Shown: positions 1-7,547, numbered from the stretch's first letter. The stretch: DNA of 37,167 nt from Lachnospiraceae bacterium (GCA_017624835.1 JAGAMG010000049.1:1-37167); one strand, 5' to 3'. Made by a program: numbers and translations. Notes: generated from the letters alone by a model not told the origin.

Positions 1-1
1 A

Positions 2-853
2 ACTCACGGCGATGACTACGGTATCGCTTGCTGCGTATCTTCCATGGTTATCGGTAAGGAAATGCAGTTCTTCGGCGCACGTGCTAACCTGGCTAAGTGC
101 TTACTGTACGCATTAAACGGTGGTATCGACGAAGTTACCAAGAAGCAGGTAGGTCCTAAGTATCGTCCTGTTGAAGGTGACGTTCTTGATTACGATGATG
201 TATACGCTAAGTTCATGGATATGATGGAGTGGCAGTGTGATGTTTATGTAAATACTCTGAACATCATCCACTACATGCATGACAAGTACTGCTATGAGAG
301 AGCAGAGATGGCTCTTCATGACAGAGATGTTAAGAGATACTTCGCAACCGGTGTTGCAGGTCTTTCCATCGTAGCTGACTCCCTGTCCGCTATCAAGTAT
401 GCTAAGGTTGAAGTTATCCGTGATGAAGACGGCGTTATCGTTGACTTCAAGACCACCGGTGACTTCCCTAAATACGGTAACGATGATGACCGCGTAGACG
501 AAATCGCTCAGGATATCGTTCACAAGTTCATGACCGCTATCAGAAGACATCACACCTACAGAAATGGTGTTCCTACCACTTCCATCCTGACCATTACCTC
601 TAACGTTACCTATGGTAAGGCTACCGGTAATACCCCTGATGGACGTAAGAAGGGACAGCCTTTCGCTCCCGGTGCTAACCCTATGCACGGACGTGATACC
701 CACGGTGCAGTAGCATCCCTTGCTTCTGTATCCAAGCTTCCTTTCAAGGATGCTCAGGATGGTATTTCCAATACCTTCACCATTATTCCTGGTGCACTTG
801 GAAAAGAAGATCAGGTATTCGCAGGCGATATTGAATTAGACCTGAACAAATAA
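2..853 (+). CDS. pflB: Pyruvate formate-lyase (formate C-acetyltransferase) core subunit, 5' end outside window, lacking the glycyl-radical domain
   Basis: Cleaves pyruvate plus CoA to acetyl-CoA and formate in anaerobic fermentation. The frame is open from the window edge (codon phase starts at base 2), so only the C-terminal 283 residues are visible. The catalytic cysteine pair is seen in [12 protein letters not shown], followed by the PFL blocks [24 protein letters not shown]-type, [16 protein letters not shown]-type, TGNTPDGR and [10 protein letters not shown]. The protein stops shortly after GALGKEDQV. In E. coli PflB the chain continues here for about 60 residues carrying the RVSGYAV glycyl-radical loop. 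That domain is instead encoded at 1182-1424. There is no sign of a nonsense mutation: the stop sits at the domain boundary and the next genes have good ribosome sites. Codon use looks like that of a highly expressed gene. The family call is certain; the split is seen directly. Confidence 0.95.
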   Translation, partial: THGDDYGIACCVSSMVIGKEMQFFGARANLAKCLLYALNGGIDEVTKKQVGPKYRPVEGDVLDYDDVYAKFMDMMEWQCDVYVNTLNIIHYMHDKYCYERAEMALHDRDVKRYFATGVAGLSIVADSLSAIKYAKVEVIRDEDGVIVDFKTTGDFPKYGNDDDRVDEIAQDIVHKFMTAIRRHHTYRNGVPTTSILTITSNVTYGKATGNTPDGRKKGQPFAPGANPMHGRDTHGAVASLASVSKLPFKDAQDGISNTFTIIPGALGKEDQVFAGDIELDLNK

Positions 854-880
854 TTGATTTTTCATTAGAAAGGACACTCT

Positions 881-1084
881 ATGGACGATAAAGCAATGAT
901 TGATGACCTTGTAAAAATGTTGGATTCCGGCATTGCAAATGGCGTAGGTCACATAAATGTAGACTTCGACGAAGCAAGTAAACAGTCAAAGAACGTTCAG
1001 ACAATGGGCTGCACGGATTGTTCCAGAACACCGTTGGCCTGCAGTGTACCCACTCTTGAGCAGGGATTGGATGATTACCAATAA
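881..1084 (+). CDS. Small Cys-rich protein related to the N-terminal half of the glycyl-radical domain
   Basis: This 67-aa ORF has a ribosome site AGAAAGGA at 867-874, 6 nt before the ATG, and starts 27 nt after the PFL core stop. Residues 8-29 (IDDLVKMLDSG...GHINVDF) align by eye with residues 9-30 of the downstream glycyl-radical protein (NNLVSLLDG...HHLNVNV). After that it diverges. It has no RVSGYAV loop and therefore no radical glycine. Instead it carries Cys44, Cys47 and Cys54 in MGCTDCSRTPLAC and ends LEQGLDDYQ. It is therefore a paralogue of the docking part of the domain with a CxxC-x6-C tail. Function unknown. A role as a placeholder, redox or metal-sensing partner of the PFL core is inference. 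Confidence 0.75.
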   Translation: MDDKAMIDDLVKMLDSGIANGVGHINVDFDEASKQSKNVQTMGCTDCSRTPLACSVPTLEQGLDDYQ

Positions 1085-1124
1085 TTGGTTGTAGCATTCC
1101 CGTTCCAACTCTTATAAAATAATA

Positions 1125-1151
1125 TCGGGAAGATAATTTATATCTTCCCGA
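1125..1151 (+). promoter_or_regulatory. Intergenic stem-loop without U-tract, between the Cys-rich ORF and the glycyl-radical gene
   Basis: A perfect 11-bp stem (TCGGGAAGATA 1125-1135 with TATCTTCCCGA 1141-1151) closes a 5-nt loop ATTTA. It is followed by GTTAATC rather than a T-run, so it is a poor terminator. It lies 17 nt before the AGGAGGA ribosome site of the next gene. It could be an mRNA processing or 5'-stabilising hairpin that raises the level of the small radical subunit over the core. That role is inference. Confidence 0.6.
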
Positions 1152-1181
1152 GTTAATCAAAAATAATAGGAGGATTAAACA

Positions 1182-1424
1182 ATGGCAGCAAATACAGCAC
1201 AGGTTAATAACCTTGTATCTTTATTAGATGGTTATGTAACAAAAGGCGGACATCATTTGAATGTTAACGTATTAAACAGAGACACCTTATTAGATGCTCA
1301 GGCTCATCCTGAGAACTATCCTCAGCTTACTATCCGTGTATCCGGATACGCTGTTAACTTCATCAAGTTAACTCCTGAACAGCAGGCTGATGTTATCTCT
1401 CGTACTTTCCATGAAAGTGTTTAA
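1182..1424 (+). CDS. grcA: Stand-alone glycyl-radical domain protein (GrcA/YfiD-like), radical subunit of split PFL
   Basis: An 80-aa protein with strong AGGAGGA at 1168-1174. It matches the extreme C-terminus of Pfl[38 protein letters not shown] and a [13 protein letters not shown]-type end. The radical glycine is Gly55 in RVSGYAV, the site where the PFL-activating enzyme removes a hydrogen. E. coli GrcA (YfiD, 127 aa) is an autonomous version that rescues oxygen-cleaved PFL. Here the upstream core has no domain of its own, so this protein is probably an obligate subunit rather than a spare part. It sits between the core and pflA in the same direction. The domain assignment is certain; the obligate-subunit role is inferred from the missing domain. 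Confidence 0.93.
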   Translation: MAANTAQVNNLVSLLDGYVTKGGHHLNVNVLNRDTLLDAQAHPENYPQLTIRVSGYAVNFIKLTPEQQADVISRTFHESV

Positions 1425-1438
1425 TTAGAGAAGCTATT

Positions 1439-1471
1439 GAAAGCCCGGGAAACATGTTTTCCCGGGCTTTC
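1439..1471 (+). terminator. Terminator-like hairpin after the glycyl-radical gene
   Basis: A 14-bp perfect stem (GAAAGCCCGGGAAA at 1439-1452, its complement at 1458-1471) with a 5-nt loop, 14 nt after the stop codon. Only CTTTCATAATATTT follows, so the U-tract is weak. It may terminate, attenuate toward pflA, or protect the 3' end of the pfl mRNA. Confidence 0.75.
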
Positions 1472-1540
1472 ATAATATTTAATACATCCAGAGGAAATAC
1501 TCTCTAGAGTATATAATTCGTTTATAGAAAGAGGACTCAT

Positions 1541-2293
1541 ATGCAGGGAAGAATTCATTCATTAGAAAGCTTTGGCACCGTAGACGGACCCGGTACGAGA
1601 TTTGTGGTTTTTGTTCAGGGTTGTCCCATGCGCTGCGCATATTGTCATAACCCGGACACCTGGGAAATGAACGGTGGCACATTAATGGAACCGGAATATA
1701 TTATTGAACAGTACGAAAGAAATAAACCGTTTTATCAAGGCGGCGGCATTACCGTAACAGGCGGAGAACCTCTTATGCAGGTGGATTTCTTAATAGAGCT
1801 GTTTACCTTAGCTAAACGTAAGGATATTCATACCTGTATTGATACCTCCGGTATTGCCTATAACCCCGACAATATCGAATTAGTTGAAAAACTTAATAAA
1901 CTTATGACTTTGACTGACCTTGTCATGCTAGACATTAAGCATATAGACCCGGAACATCACAAGGACCTAACCGCTCAGCCTAACACAAATATTTTGAAAT
2001 TTGCCGCATATCTTGACGAAAAAAAAGTGGACATGTGGATTCGTCATGTGGTAGTTCCCGGAATTACCGATGATGAGAAATATCTGTTTGACCTGGGATA
2101 TTTCATTGGGCAGTTCAGCAATCTGAAGGCTTTGGATGTTCTACCCTATCACACCATGGGAGAATCCAAGTACGAGAAGTTGGGAATGACCTACAAGCTT
2201 GCCGGTACTCCCAATATGGATAAAACCAAGCTTGTAGACAAAAAACAGGCAATCCTGAATGGCATCAAAAAAAGACGCGCCGAAATGGCATAA
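1541..2293 (+). CDS. pflA: Pyruvate formate-lyase activating enzyme (radical SAM)
   Basis: A 250-aa radical SAM enzyme that uses S-adenosylmethionine and a [4Fe-4S] cluster to install the glycyl radical on PFL. The cluster ligands are Cys28, Cys32 and Cys35 in GCPMRCAYCHNPDTW, preceded by SFGTVDGPGTRFVVFVQG, the typical PflA N-terminus. GGGITVTGGEPL binds SAM, and DTSG and DIKH follow in order. The length matches E. coli PflA (246 aa). The ribosome site is AGAAAGAGGA at 1526-1535. A TATAAT at 1512-1517 without a clear -35 may give it its own weak promoter behind the hairpin at 1439-1471. Its substrate glycine here would be on the separate 80-aa subunit. Confidence 0.96.
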   Translation: MQGRIHSLESFGTVDGPGTRFVVFVQGCPMRCAYCHNPDTWEMNGGTLMEPEYIIEQYERNKPFYQGGGITVTGGEPLMQVDFLIELFTLAKRKDIHTCIDTSGIAYNPDNIELVEKLNKLMTLTDLVMLDIKHIDPEHHKDLTAQPNTNILKFAAYLDEKKVDMWIRHVVVPGITDDEKYLFDLGYFIGQFSNLKALDVLPYHTMGESKYEKLGMTYKLAGTPNMDKTKLVDKKQAILNGIKKRRAEMA

Positions 2294-2313
2294 ATGCCGT
2301 GGTGCAAATTTCT

Positions 2314-2414
2314 TTATTGATAATTTTTATGAAATAAGACTTGTATTAAGCTCGTATTTATATTACAATAAATATAGTTATTGATAATTTTGTATCAATG
2401 TGAAAGCGTTGATA
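2314..2414 (+). promoter_or_regulatory. Repeat-rich control region ahead of ferredoxin (TTGATA/TATCAA motifs)
   Basis: The 14-mer TTATTGATAATTTT occurs twice in direct orientation (2314-2327 and 2378-2391). TTGATA at 2381 pairs with TATCAA at 2393-2398 across 6 nt. GTATCAA (2392-2398) pairs with TTGATAC (2409-2415) across 10 nt. These nested palindromes lie just before the ferredoxin ribosome site, in an AT-rich stretch that must hold its promoter. The spacing does not fit an FNR box (TTGAT-N4-ATCAA). They could be regulator sites or alternative RNA hairpins. Confidence 0.45.
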
Positions 2415-2437
2415 CCATGAATAAGGAGGATTATATT

Positions 2438-2608
2438 ATGGCATATGTTATTGGTGATGCATGTGTAGCTTGTGGTGCTTGTGAATCTCAGTGTCCTGTT
2501 GGTGCTATCAGCATGGGTGATGGCAAGTTTGAAATCGACGCTGATAAGTGCATTAGCTGCGGTTCTTGCGCAGGTGGCTGCCCCGTTGGTGCTATTGCAG
2601 AAGAATAA
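2438..2608 (+). CDS. Clostridial-type 2[4Fe-4S] ferredoxin
   Basis: A 56-aa electron carrier. The first cluster motif is Cys9-x2-Cys12-x2-Cys15-x3-Cys19-Pro and the second Cys38-x2-Cys41-x2-Cys44-x3-Cys48-Pro. The length is that of classical clostridial ferredoxins. The start is fixed by AAGGAGGA at 2423-2430, 7 nt before the ATG. A longer frame from 2381 would add 19 residues that do not look like ferredoxin and would overlap the control region. It may donate electrons to PflA or serve ferredoxin oxidoreductases such as the IorAB encoded further along; the partner is inference. Confidence 0.95.
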   Translation: MAYVIGDACVACGACESQCPVGAISMGDGKFEIDADKCISCGSCAGGCPVGAIAEE

Positions 2609-2631
2609 TTTCATTATTACAAAGCAATTTC

Positions 2632-2672
2632 GAAAAGGCATTTCAAAAAATGGAATGCCTTTTCTTTTCTTT
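2632..2672. terminator. Bidirectional terminator shared by ferredoxin and the MerR-like gene
   Basis: Stem GAAAAGGCATT (2632-2642) with AATGCCTTTTC (2654-2664), extendable by two more pairs, then TTTTCTTTC on the plus strand. The arms overlap the last codons and the stop (2643-2645) of the convergent minus-strand gene, so the final residues of that protein are encoded within the terminator. Confidence 0.8.
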
Positions 2673-3341
2673 CAACTCATTAACTTCCTTGGGCGACTTA
2701 TTCTTCTTTCCCAAAGTAATTGCCGAATTTCTGCTTTTTTTCCGCAGAAGCTCGTCCATTTTCTGATAATACGCCTCGCTACGCTGTTCTCTTAACCGCT
2801 CCCGCTCTTCTTCCCGCTCCTCCTGGGTACGAAACTGATAATCCAATTCCTTTACTACGCTTTCTTTTATCTCTCTGCATAAATCCTGATTATTTTCCTG
2901 TAGGGTTTCCCGAATCAACTGGCGCAATAGCCATTGAAGTCTCTGGGCTTTTTCTTCCTTGGATTCCTCTACTACCATATCTAAACTTTTCTCCCTTTCT
3001 TCCGGGCGAAGTTCACGACTACTCACAATATTAATAGGCATGGAAAGCTGAGCCGCTTCTTGTCCGGCATCATCCAAACCATCATTTCCAGTTGCTTCGC
3101 TCTCCGGTATTACATTTAATTTTCCATCCTTTAAAATCAACTTAATCGCCTTCAATTGCAGCCCCTTTTCTTTCATATTTTTAATCTGTCTGAAACGCTC
3201 CACATCCTCGCTGGTGTAATATCTATGTCCCAGCTCGTTCCTTTTGATAGGAAGATGCAATTCCTCCTCCCAATAGCGTAAAACATGACTTTCCACCTTA
3301 ACCTCCTTGGCAGCATCTGAAATTAGTAAATAATTTTCCAT
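2643..3341 (-). CDS. MerR-type HTH protein with long charged C-terminal coiled coil
   Basis: A 232-aa protein. Residues 5-75 form a MerR-type winged helix (ISDAAKEVKVESHVLRYWEEE, then GHRYYTSEDVERFRQIKNMKEKGL). The middle (about 80-120) is acidic. Residues 130-210 are rich in Glu, Arg and Lys and predicted coiled coil (EEREEERERLREQ). There is no Cys-based metal site or drug-binding domain as in classical MerR. The ribosome site on the minus strand is AGAAAGGGG. A general MerR-family regulator is the simple call. A chromosome-anchoring protein built like Bacillus RacA (MerR-like head plus coiled coil) is an alternative I cannot separate. It lies just downstream of gdpP-rplI-dnaB but behind the dnaB terminator. 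Confidence 0.8.
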   Translation of the reverse strand: MENYLLISDAAKEVKVESHVLRYWEEELHLPIKRNELGHRYYTSEDVERFRQIKNMKEKGLQLKAIKLILKDGKLNVIPESEATGNDGLDDAGQEAAQLSMPINIVSSRELRPEEREKSLDMVVEESKEEKAQRLQWLLRQLIRETLQENNQDLCREIKESVVKELDYQFRTQEEREEERERLREQRSEAYYQKMDELLRKKSRNSAITLGKKNKSPKEVNELKEKKRHSIF

Positions 3342-3385
3342 AGTTTTCCCCTTTCTATATGACTACAATTTTAAATTTATTAAAA

Positions 3386-3407
3386 GTATATGTCGGCTGA
3401 CACATAC
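3386..3407 (-). promoter_or_regulatory. Imperfect palindrome upstream of the MerR-like gene
   Basis: GTATATGTC-GGCT-GACACATAC is a 9-bp inverted repeat with one mismatch. It sits 45-66 bp upstream of the gene, between it and the dnaB terminator, and overlaps a possible minus-strand -10 (TATACT, 3385-3390). Its position suits an autoregulatory operator; inference only. Confidence 0.4.
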
Positions 3408-3410
3408 ATA

Positions 3411-3451
3411 AAAAGAGAACAATCCCCCCTTTAGGAATAATTGTTCTCTTT
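3411..3451 (-). terminator. Intrinsic terminator of the gdpP-rplI-dnaB operon
   Basis: 12-bp stem AAAGAGAACAAT (3412-3423) with ATTGTTCTCTTT (3440-3451). On the minus strand the stem is followed by a short T-run. It ends 6 bases from the dnaB stop codon. Confidence 0.85.
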
Positions 3452-3456
3452 CGTAG

Positions 3457-4818
3457 TTAAAATGATTCTCTTTTAGAATGTTCCAAATTAGCAAATTTGG
3501 TGTATTCAGGCAGCCACGCAAGTTCTACAGTACCTATAGGACCATTTCTCTGCTTGGCAATAATAATTTCCGAAACACCCTTCTTTTCCGAATCATGATT
3601 GTAATAATCATCACGATATATAAACATAACCACGTCCGCATCCTGCTCAATTGCTCCGGACTCACGGAGGTCAGAAAGCATGGGACGGTGATCCGGTCTC
3701 TGCTCTACTGCACGGCTAAGCTGGGACAACGCCAGCACAGGTACGCCCAATTCACGGGCTACGGACTTTAAGGAACGGGAAATATCCGAGATTTCCTGCT
3801 GTCTGGAATCCGACCTGCCGCTACCGGACATCAACTGTAGGTAGTCAATAATAATCATGGATAAGCCATGTTCCAGCTTAAACTTTCTACATTTGGAACG
3901 GAGCTCCGAAATACTGATACCCGGGGTATCATCAATTATCAGATTGGAACGGCCGATTACTCCTGCACTTTCAATCAATCGCTCCCATTCCTGGTCATTC
4001 AACTGACCGGTACGGAGCTTCTGTGCATCCACACTGGACTCCAAGGAAAACATACGGTTTACCAGCTGTTCCTTACTCATTTCCAAACTGAATATTGCTA
4101 CGCATTTATTTTGCTTGAAAGCAACATGCTGGGCAATATTCAAAACAAATGCGGTCTTACCCATGGAAGGACGGGCTGCAATCAGCACCAAATCAGAAGG
4201 CTGCATGCCTGCTGTACGATAATCCAAATCCGTAAATCCTGTAGGAATACCGGTAACACTTCCCCTGTTTTTGGCAGAGGTCTCTATCTTATCCATGGCA
4301 TTCATAACTACCTGACGAATGGGTACAAAATCACCTGTATTTCTCTTTTGCACCAACTGGAAGATTCTCTTTTCCGTATCCTCCAATATAAACTCCATGC
4401 TTTCCTTCCCTGCATAACAGGTATTAGCAATCTCTTCATTTAGGCGAATGAGCCTGCGAAGAGTAGATTTCTCCGCCACAATATTGGCATAGTATTTTAT
4501 ATTGGCTGAAGTGGGCACTGCATTCAACAAATCCCTTACAAATTCCAAGCTACTGACTTCCGGGGGTACATCCTTTTCCTTCAATCGGTTTTGCAGGGTT
4601 ACCAAATCCACAGGACTTCCTTCTTCATTTAATTCCACCATGGTTTCAAATAAAATACCATACTGCTTATTATAAAAATCATCCCCCATAATCAACTCAG
4701 AAGCAACCACAATCGCTTCTCTGTCCATAATCATGGAACCAATTACGGACTGTTCCGCTTCTATGCTGTGAGGCAAAATTCTTTTGATAACGTTTTCTTC
4801 CATAGTAGGTATGTCCAC
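3457..4818 (-). CDS. dnaB: Replicative DNA helicase DnaB
   Basis: 453-aa hexameric helicase that unwinds DNA at the replication fork. The N-terminal primase-interacting domain (PHSIEAEQSVIGSMI) is followed by the RecA-like motor with Walker A ARPSMGKTA, Walker B MIIIDYLQLM and the DLRESGAIEQDADVVMF block typical of DnaB. The frame's first codon is GTG at 4818 with AGAAAG upstream. An ATG at 4803 (MEENVIKRILPHS) is an alternative and sits better with homologues. The stop of rplI is only 18 bp upstream, so the two are co-transcribed. Confidence 0.97.
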   Translation of the reverse strand: MDIPTMEENVIKRILPHSIEAEQSVIGSMIMDREAIVVASELIMGDDFYNKQYGILFETMVELNEEGSPVDLVTLQNRLKEKDVPPEVSSLEFVRDLLNAVPTSANIKYYANIVAEKSTLRRLIRLNEEIANTCYAGKESMEFILEDTEKRIFQLVQKRNTGDFVPIRQVVMNAMDKIETSAKNRGSVTGIPTGFTDLDYRTAGMQPSDLVLIAARPSMGKTAFVLNIAQHVAFKQNKCVAIFSLEMSKEQLVNRMFSLESSVDAQKLRTGQLNDQEWERLIESAGVIGRSNLIIDDTPGISISELRSKCRKFKLEHGLSMIIIDYLQLMSGSGRSDSRQQEISDISRSLKSVARELGVPVLALSQLSRAVEQRPDHRPMLSDLRESGAIEQDADVVMFIYRDDYYNHDSEKKGVSEIIIAKQRNGPIGTVELAWLPEYTKFANLEHSKRESF

Positions 4819-4836
4819 TCGTACTTTCTAAAACTT

Positions 4837-5283
4837 TTATGCTTCCACTACTTTAACGGTAAGCTTACCGGTAACCTGAGGATGAAGCTTAACAGGTACT
4901 TCAACAGTTCCAAAGGTTTTAATGCTTTCCGGTAAAACCATCTTTTTCTTGTCAATATCAAGATTGTGCTGTTCCTTATAAGCAGCAGCTATTTCCTTGG
5001 TGGAAACAGAGCCAAACACCTTGCCCCCTTCTCCTGCCTTAATCTTAACAACTACCTGCTTGGTCTCTAAGTCTTGAGCAAGAGCCTTAGCAGCGTCCAA
5101 AATCTCCTTTGCCTTCTTATCCTCATTTGCCTTCTGAAGCTTCAAATCATTCATATTCTTGGCAGTTGCTTCTACACCAATCTTTTTAGGTAAGATATAA
5201 TTTCTTGCGTAGCCTTCACTTGCCTCTATAATATCACCTTTCTTGCCAAGCTTTTTCTCGTCCTGTAATAAAATAATTTTCAT
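4837..5283 (-). CDS. rplI: 50S ribosomal protein L9
   Basis: 148-aa protein with the L9 N-terminal 23S-binding domain (MKIILLQDEKKLGKKGDIIEAS, Gly-rich turn, ARNYILP) joined by a long helix (residues about 40-75) to the C-terminal domain (GKVFGSVSTKEIA). The length is standard. AGAAAGGAAG precedes the ATG. It lies between gdpP and dnaB, an arrangement seen across Firmicutes. Confidence 0.98.
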   Translation of the reverse strand: MKIILLQDEKKLGKKGDIIEASEGYARNYILPKKIGVEATAKNMNDLKLQKANEDKKAKEILDAAKALAQDLETKQVVVKIKAGEGGKVFGSVSTKEIAAAYKEQHNLDIDKKKMVLPESIKTFGTVEVPVKLHPQVTGKLTVKVVEA

Positions 5284-5300
5284 CGTCTATCTTCCTTTCT

Positions 5301-7352
5301 TTATATCTCGTTATTTTCCAGCATAGAATCAATGGTTCCCTTTAAAACACCAATTGCCTCCGCAATTCCCATGCCCTCCATCTGACAGGCAGCGGTATTC
5401 ATATGTCCACCACCACCCATACGTTCCATAATAATCTGTACATTCACTTCGTCTATGGAACGGGCACTGACATAAATCTTTCCCTGATAATCTGTTAACA
5501 CAAAACTTGCTTTAATTCCCTTAATATTCAACAGTTCATTTGCTGCCTGAGCACCTATAATAGTAGGACTTGGCAAATCCTCTGCGGTACAAACAGAAAT
5601 GGCAAAATACTGCTTATAAATTTCTGCCTGACTAACTGCGTCCGCTCTTGCTTTATAAGCCTCTGCATCCTCACGGAAAAGCTTCCGGACACGAGCCACA
5701 TCTGCACCGTTCCTACGCAGGAAAGCCGCTGCCTCAAAGGTACGCACACCTGTCTTGGTATTAAAGTTATTGGTATCAATCATAATACCGGAGTACATAC
5801 AGTCAGCTTCTTCCACACGGATTTTTATATTGTCATAGGTATACTGCAAAATTTCCGATACCATTTCACAAGCAGAAGATGCATAGGGCTCCACATAGGA
5901 CAGGGTAGCATTTTCGATGGTTTCTGTTCCCTGTCTGTGATGATCCAATACCACAACCGACTTACAATAGCGAAGCAAATCAGGGCATTCCGTAATGGAA
6001 GGCTTATTCACATCCACTACCACCAAAACCGTATTACTGCCTGCCGACTCTATTGCCTGCTGGCTGCTGATAATCATGTCCTCATCATATTCAGGATTGT
6101 TTTTAAATAAGTCCACCAATGGCTGAACCGATGTGGTAACATCATTCAACACGATATGAGCTTTTCTCCCCAAGGTCTGAGCAATGCGGTAAATACCAAC
6201 CGCCGCACCGAAGCTGTCCACATCCGCCATACGATGTCCCATTACCAGCACCTTGTCCTTACCGGTAATAATTTCGCGCAAGGCATGAGCTTTCACACGA
6301 GCCTTAACACGGGTATTTTTTTCTACCTGCTGACTCTTTCCACCATAATAGGTAATGCTCTCCGGTGTCTTGATTACCGCCTGATCGCCACCACGTCCTA
6401 ATGCTAAATCAATGGCATTTCTTGCAAATTCATAATTCTGCGCATAGCTCAGTCCATCCAATCCGATACCCATACTGATGGTTACTGCCATCTCATTACC
6501 TATATTAACAGTTTTTACCTCTTCTAATAAGTCGAATCTTGTCTCCTGTAATTGAGAAATTGCTTTTTTTCGTAAAATAACCAGGTACTTATCCTTTTCC
6601 AGCTTTTTGCTGATACCATCCAGGGCAGAAATATACTTATTAACCTTTCTGTCAATCAAGGCAATTAATAAAGAACGACGTACCTCTTCCACGCTCTGTA
6701 AGGCTTCCTCGTAGTTGTCCAGATAAATCATTCCCACAGAAAGACTTTGGTCATCCACCTCCTGCAATGCTATGTGCAAGGCTGTTTCATCAAAAAGGTA
6801 TACGGCAATCAGATAACCATTATAGCCCTCTGCATCCATAATATCACTGTTTTCCGCCATTTCCTTTAAGGAAATCTTGCGAAACTTAGCTACATATTCA
6901 CAATTTTCATAGGTAAGTTCATACTGAGCCTCATCCAATCCGCTATCATCCGGCAGCCTGTCCCTTGTAATAGTAGGAAACAGGGAGGTAATGGATTTAT
7001 TGTAGCCCTTCGGCTGATGAATCACATGCTCAAAGGCTACATTGGTCCAAATCACCTTGCCGCCATCATCCAATAACGCATATGGTATCTCCAGCTCTCT
7101 TAGGAGCTTTTTTTGAATCTGACCATACTCCGTAGCAAAGCTGATAAGCTCATTCATGATAATGGGCTTATTATAAAAATATAAGCTCAATGTAATCATA
7201 AAGTAAATTAAGGTAAAGCCAAATGTCAGCACCCCGGCTCTGAAATCAATCAAAAATAATGCTACGTCTAATGCCAGAAGTAACACTCCGAGATAAATGG
7301 TGAACTGAATATAGGTTTTAATTCTTCCTTTAAGACGAATTCTTTTCTTCAT
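5301..7352 (-). CDS. gdpP: Cyclic-di-AMP phosphodiesterase GdpP (PAS, degenerate GGDEF, DHH/DHHA1)
   Basis: Membrane-bound enzyme hydrolysing c-di-AMP, a regulator of osmolyte and wall homeostasis. Two N-terminal membrane helices (about residues 15-60) are followed by a PAS-like region, a degenerate GGDEF domain (MAVTISMGIG, no GGDEF signature), and the DHH phosphoesterase with MGHRMADVDSFGAA, VVVDVNKPS and VLDHHRQG, ending in DHHA1 with GGGGHMNTAACQ. The start chosen is the ATG at 7352 (MKKRIRLKG; GAGG about 10 nt upstream; 683 aa). The frame can be extended to a TTG at 7421, which would put coding sequence over the promoter. Bacillus GdpP is 659 aa. First gene of the operon with rplI and dnaB. 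Confidence 0.95.
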   Translation of the reverse strand: MKKRIRLKGRIKTYIQFTIYLGVLLLALDVALFLIDFRAGVLTFGFTLIYFMITLSLYFYNKPIIMNELISFATEYGQIQKKLLRELEIPYALLDDGGKVIWTNVAFEHVIHQPKGYNKSITSLFPTITRDRLPDDSGLDEAQYELTYENCEYVAKFRKISLKEMAENSDIMDAEGYNGYLIAVYLFDETALHIALQEVDDQSLSVGMIYLDNYEEALQSVEEVRRSLLIALIDRKVNKYISALDGISKKLEKDKYLVILRKKAISQLQETRFDLLEEVKTVNIGNEMAVTISMGIGLDGLSYAQNYEFARNAIDLALGRGGDQAVIKTPESITYYGGKSQQVEKNTRVKARVKAHALREIITGKDKVLVMGHRMADVDSFGAAVGIYRIAQTLGRKAHIVLNDVTTSVQPLVDLFKNNPEYDEDMIISSQQAIESAGSNTVLVVVDVNKPSITECPDLLRYCKSVVVLDHHRQGTETIENATLSYVEPYASSACEMVSEILQYTYDNIKIRVEEADCMYSGIMIDTNNFNTKTGVRTFEAAAFLRRNGADVARVRKLFREDAEAYKARADAVSQAEIYKQYFAISVCTAEDLPSPTIIGAQAANELLNIKGIKASFVLTDYQGKIYVSARSIDEVNVQIIMERMGGGGHMNTAACQMEGMGIAEAIGVLKGTIDSMLENNEI

Positions 7353-7406
7353 ATTATGAATACCTCTATGTATTGACGGGTAACAAGGGTTGTCTAATAC
7401 CCTTAG

Positions 7407-7433
7407 AGTATAGTATACCAAATATCAGTGCAA
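7407..7433 (-). promoter_or_regulatory. Probable promoter of the gdpP operon
   Basis: On the minus strand TTGCAC (7428-7433) lies upstream of overlapping TATACT copies (7412-7417 and 7407-7412). Using the farther copy the spacer is 15 nt, slightly short, so the -35 is uncertain. It leaves a leader of about 50 nt before the gdpP ATG. Confidence 0.4.
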
Positions 7434-7476
7434 GATGCTACAGTTTAATTTGTCAAAAAAATAGAGATTACAATGG

Positions 7477-7508
7477 AAAAGGATGAAAAATCTCTTTTCC
7501 ATCCTTTT
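7477..7508 (-). terminator. Weak terminator hairpin after the first chemoreceptor
   Basis: 9-bp stem AAAAGGATG (7477-7485) / CATCCTTTT (7500-7508). A T7 run on the minus strand is about 15 nt farther on (7455-7461), and an alternative pairing AGAGATT/AATCTCT overlaps. Termination is plausible but not textbook. Confidence 0.4.
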
Positions 7509-7547
7509 TCTATGAATTCATTATTTTTTAATTCCAAACGTTTTTTA

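Noticed and set aside
113-703. 196-aa minus-strand frame inside the PFL gene
   Set aside because: Antisense shadow of a highly expressed, codon-biased gene; no family resemblance.
879-1160. 93-aa minus-strand frame over the Cys-rich ORF
   Set aside because: No ribosome site, crosses the intergenic hairpin; the plus-strand ORF has homology and a ribosome site.
2381-2398. FNR box before ferredoxin
   Set aside because: TTGAT and ATCAA are 8 nt apart rather than 4.
2381-2437. N-terminal extension of the ferredoxin
   Set aside because: The extension is unlike ferredoxins, overlaps the repeat region, and the ATG at 2438 has AAGGAGGA at ideal spacing.
7353-7421. TTG-initiated longer GdpP
   Set aside because: It would place coding sequence across the likely transcription start; ATG 7352 leads straight into the usual GdpP N-terminus.
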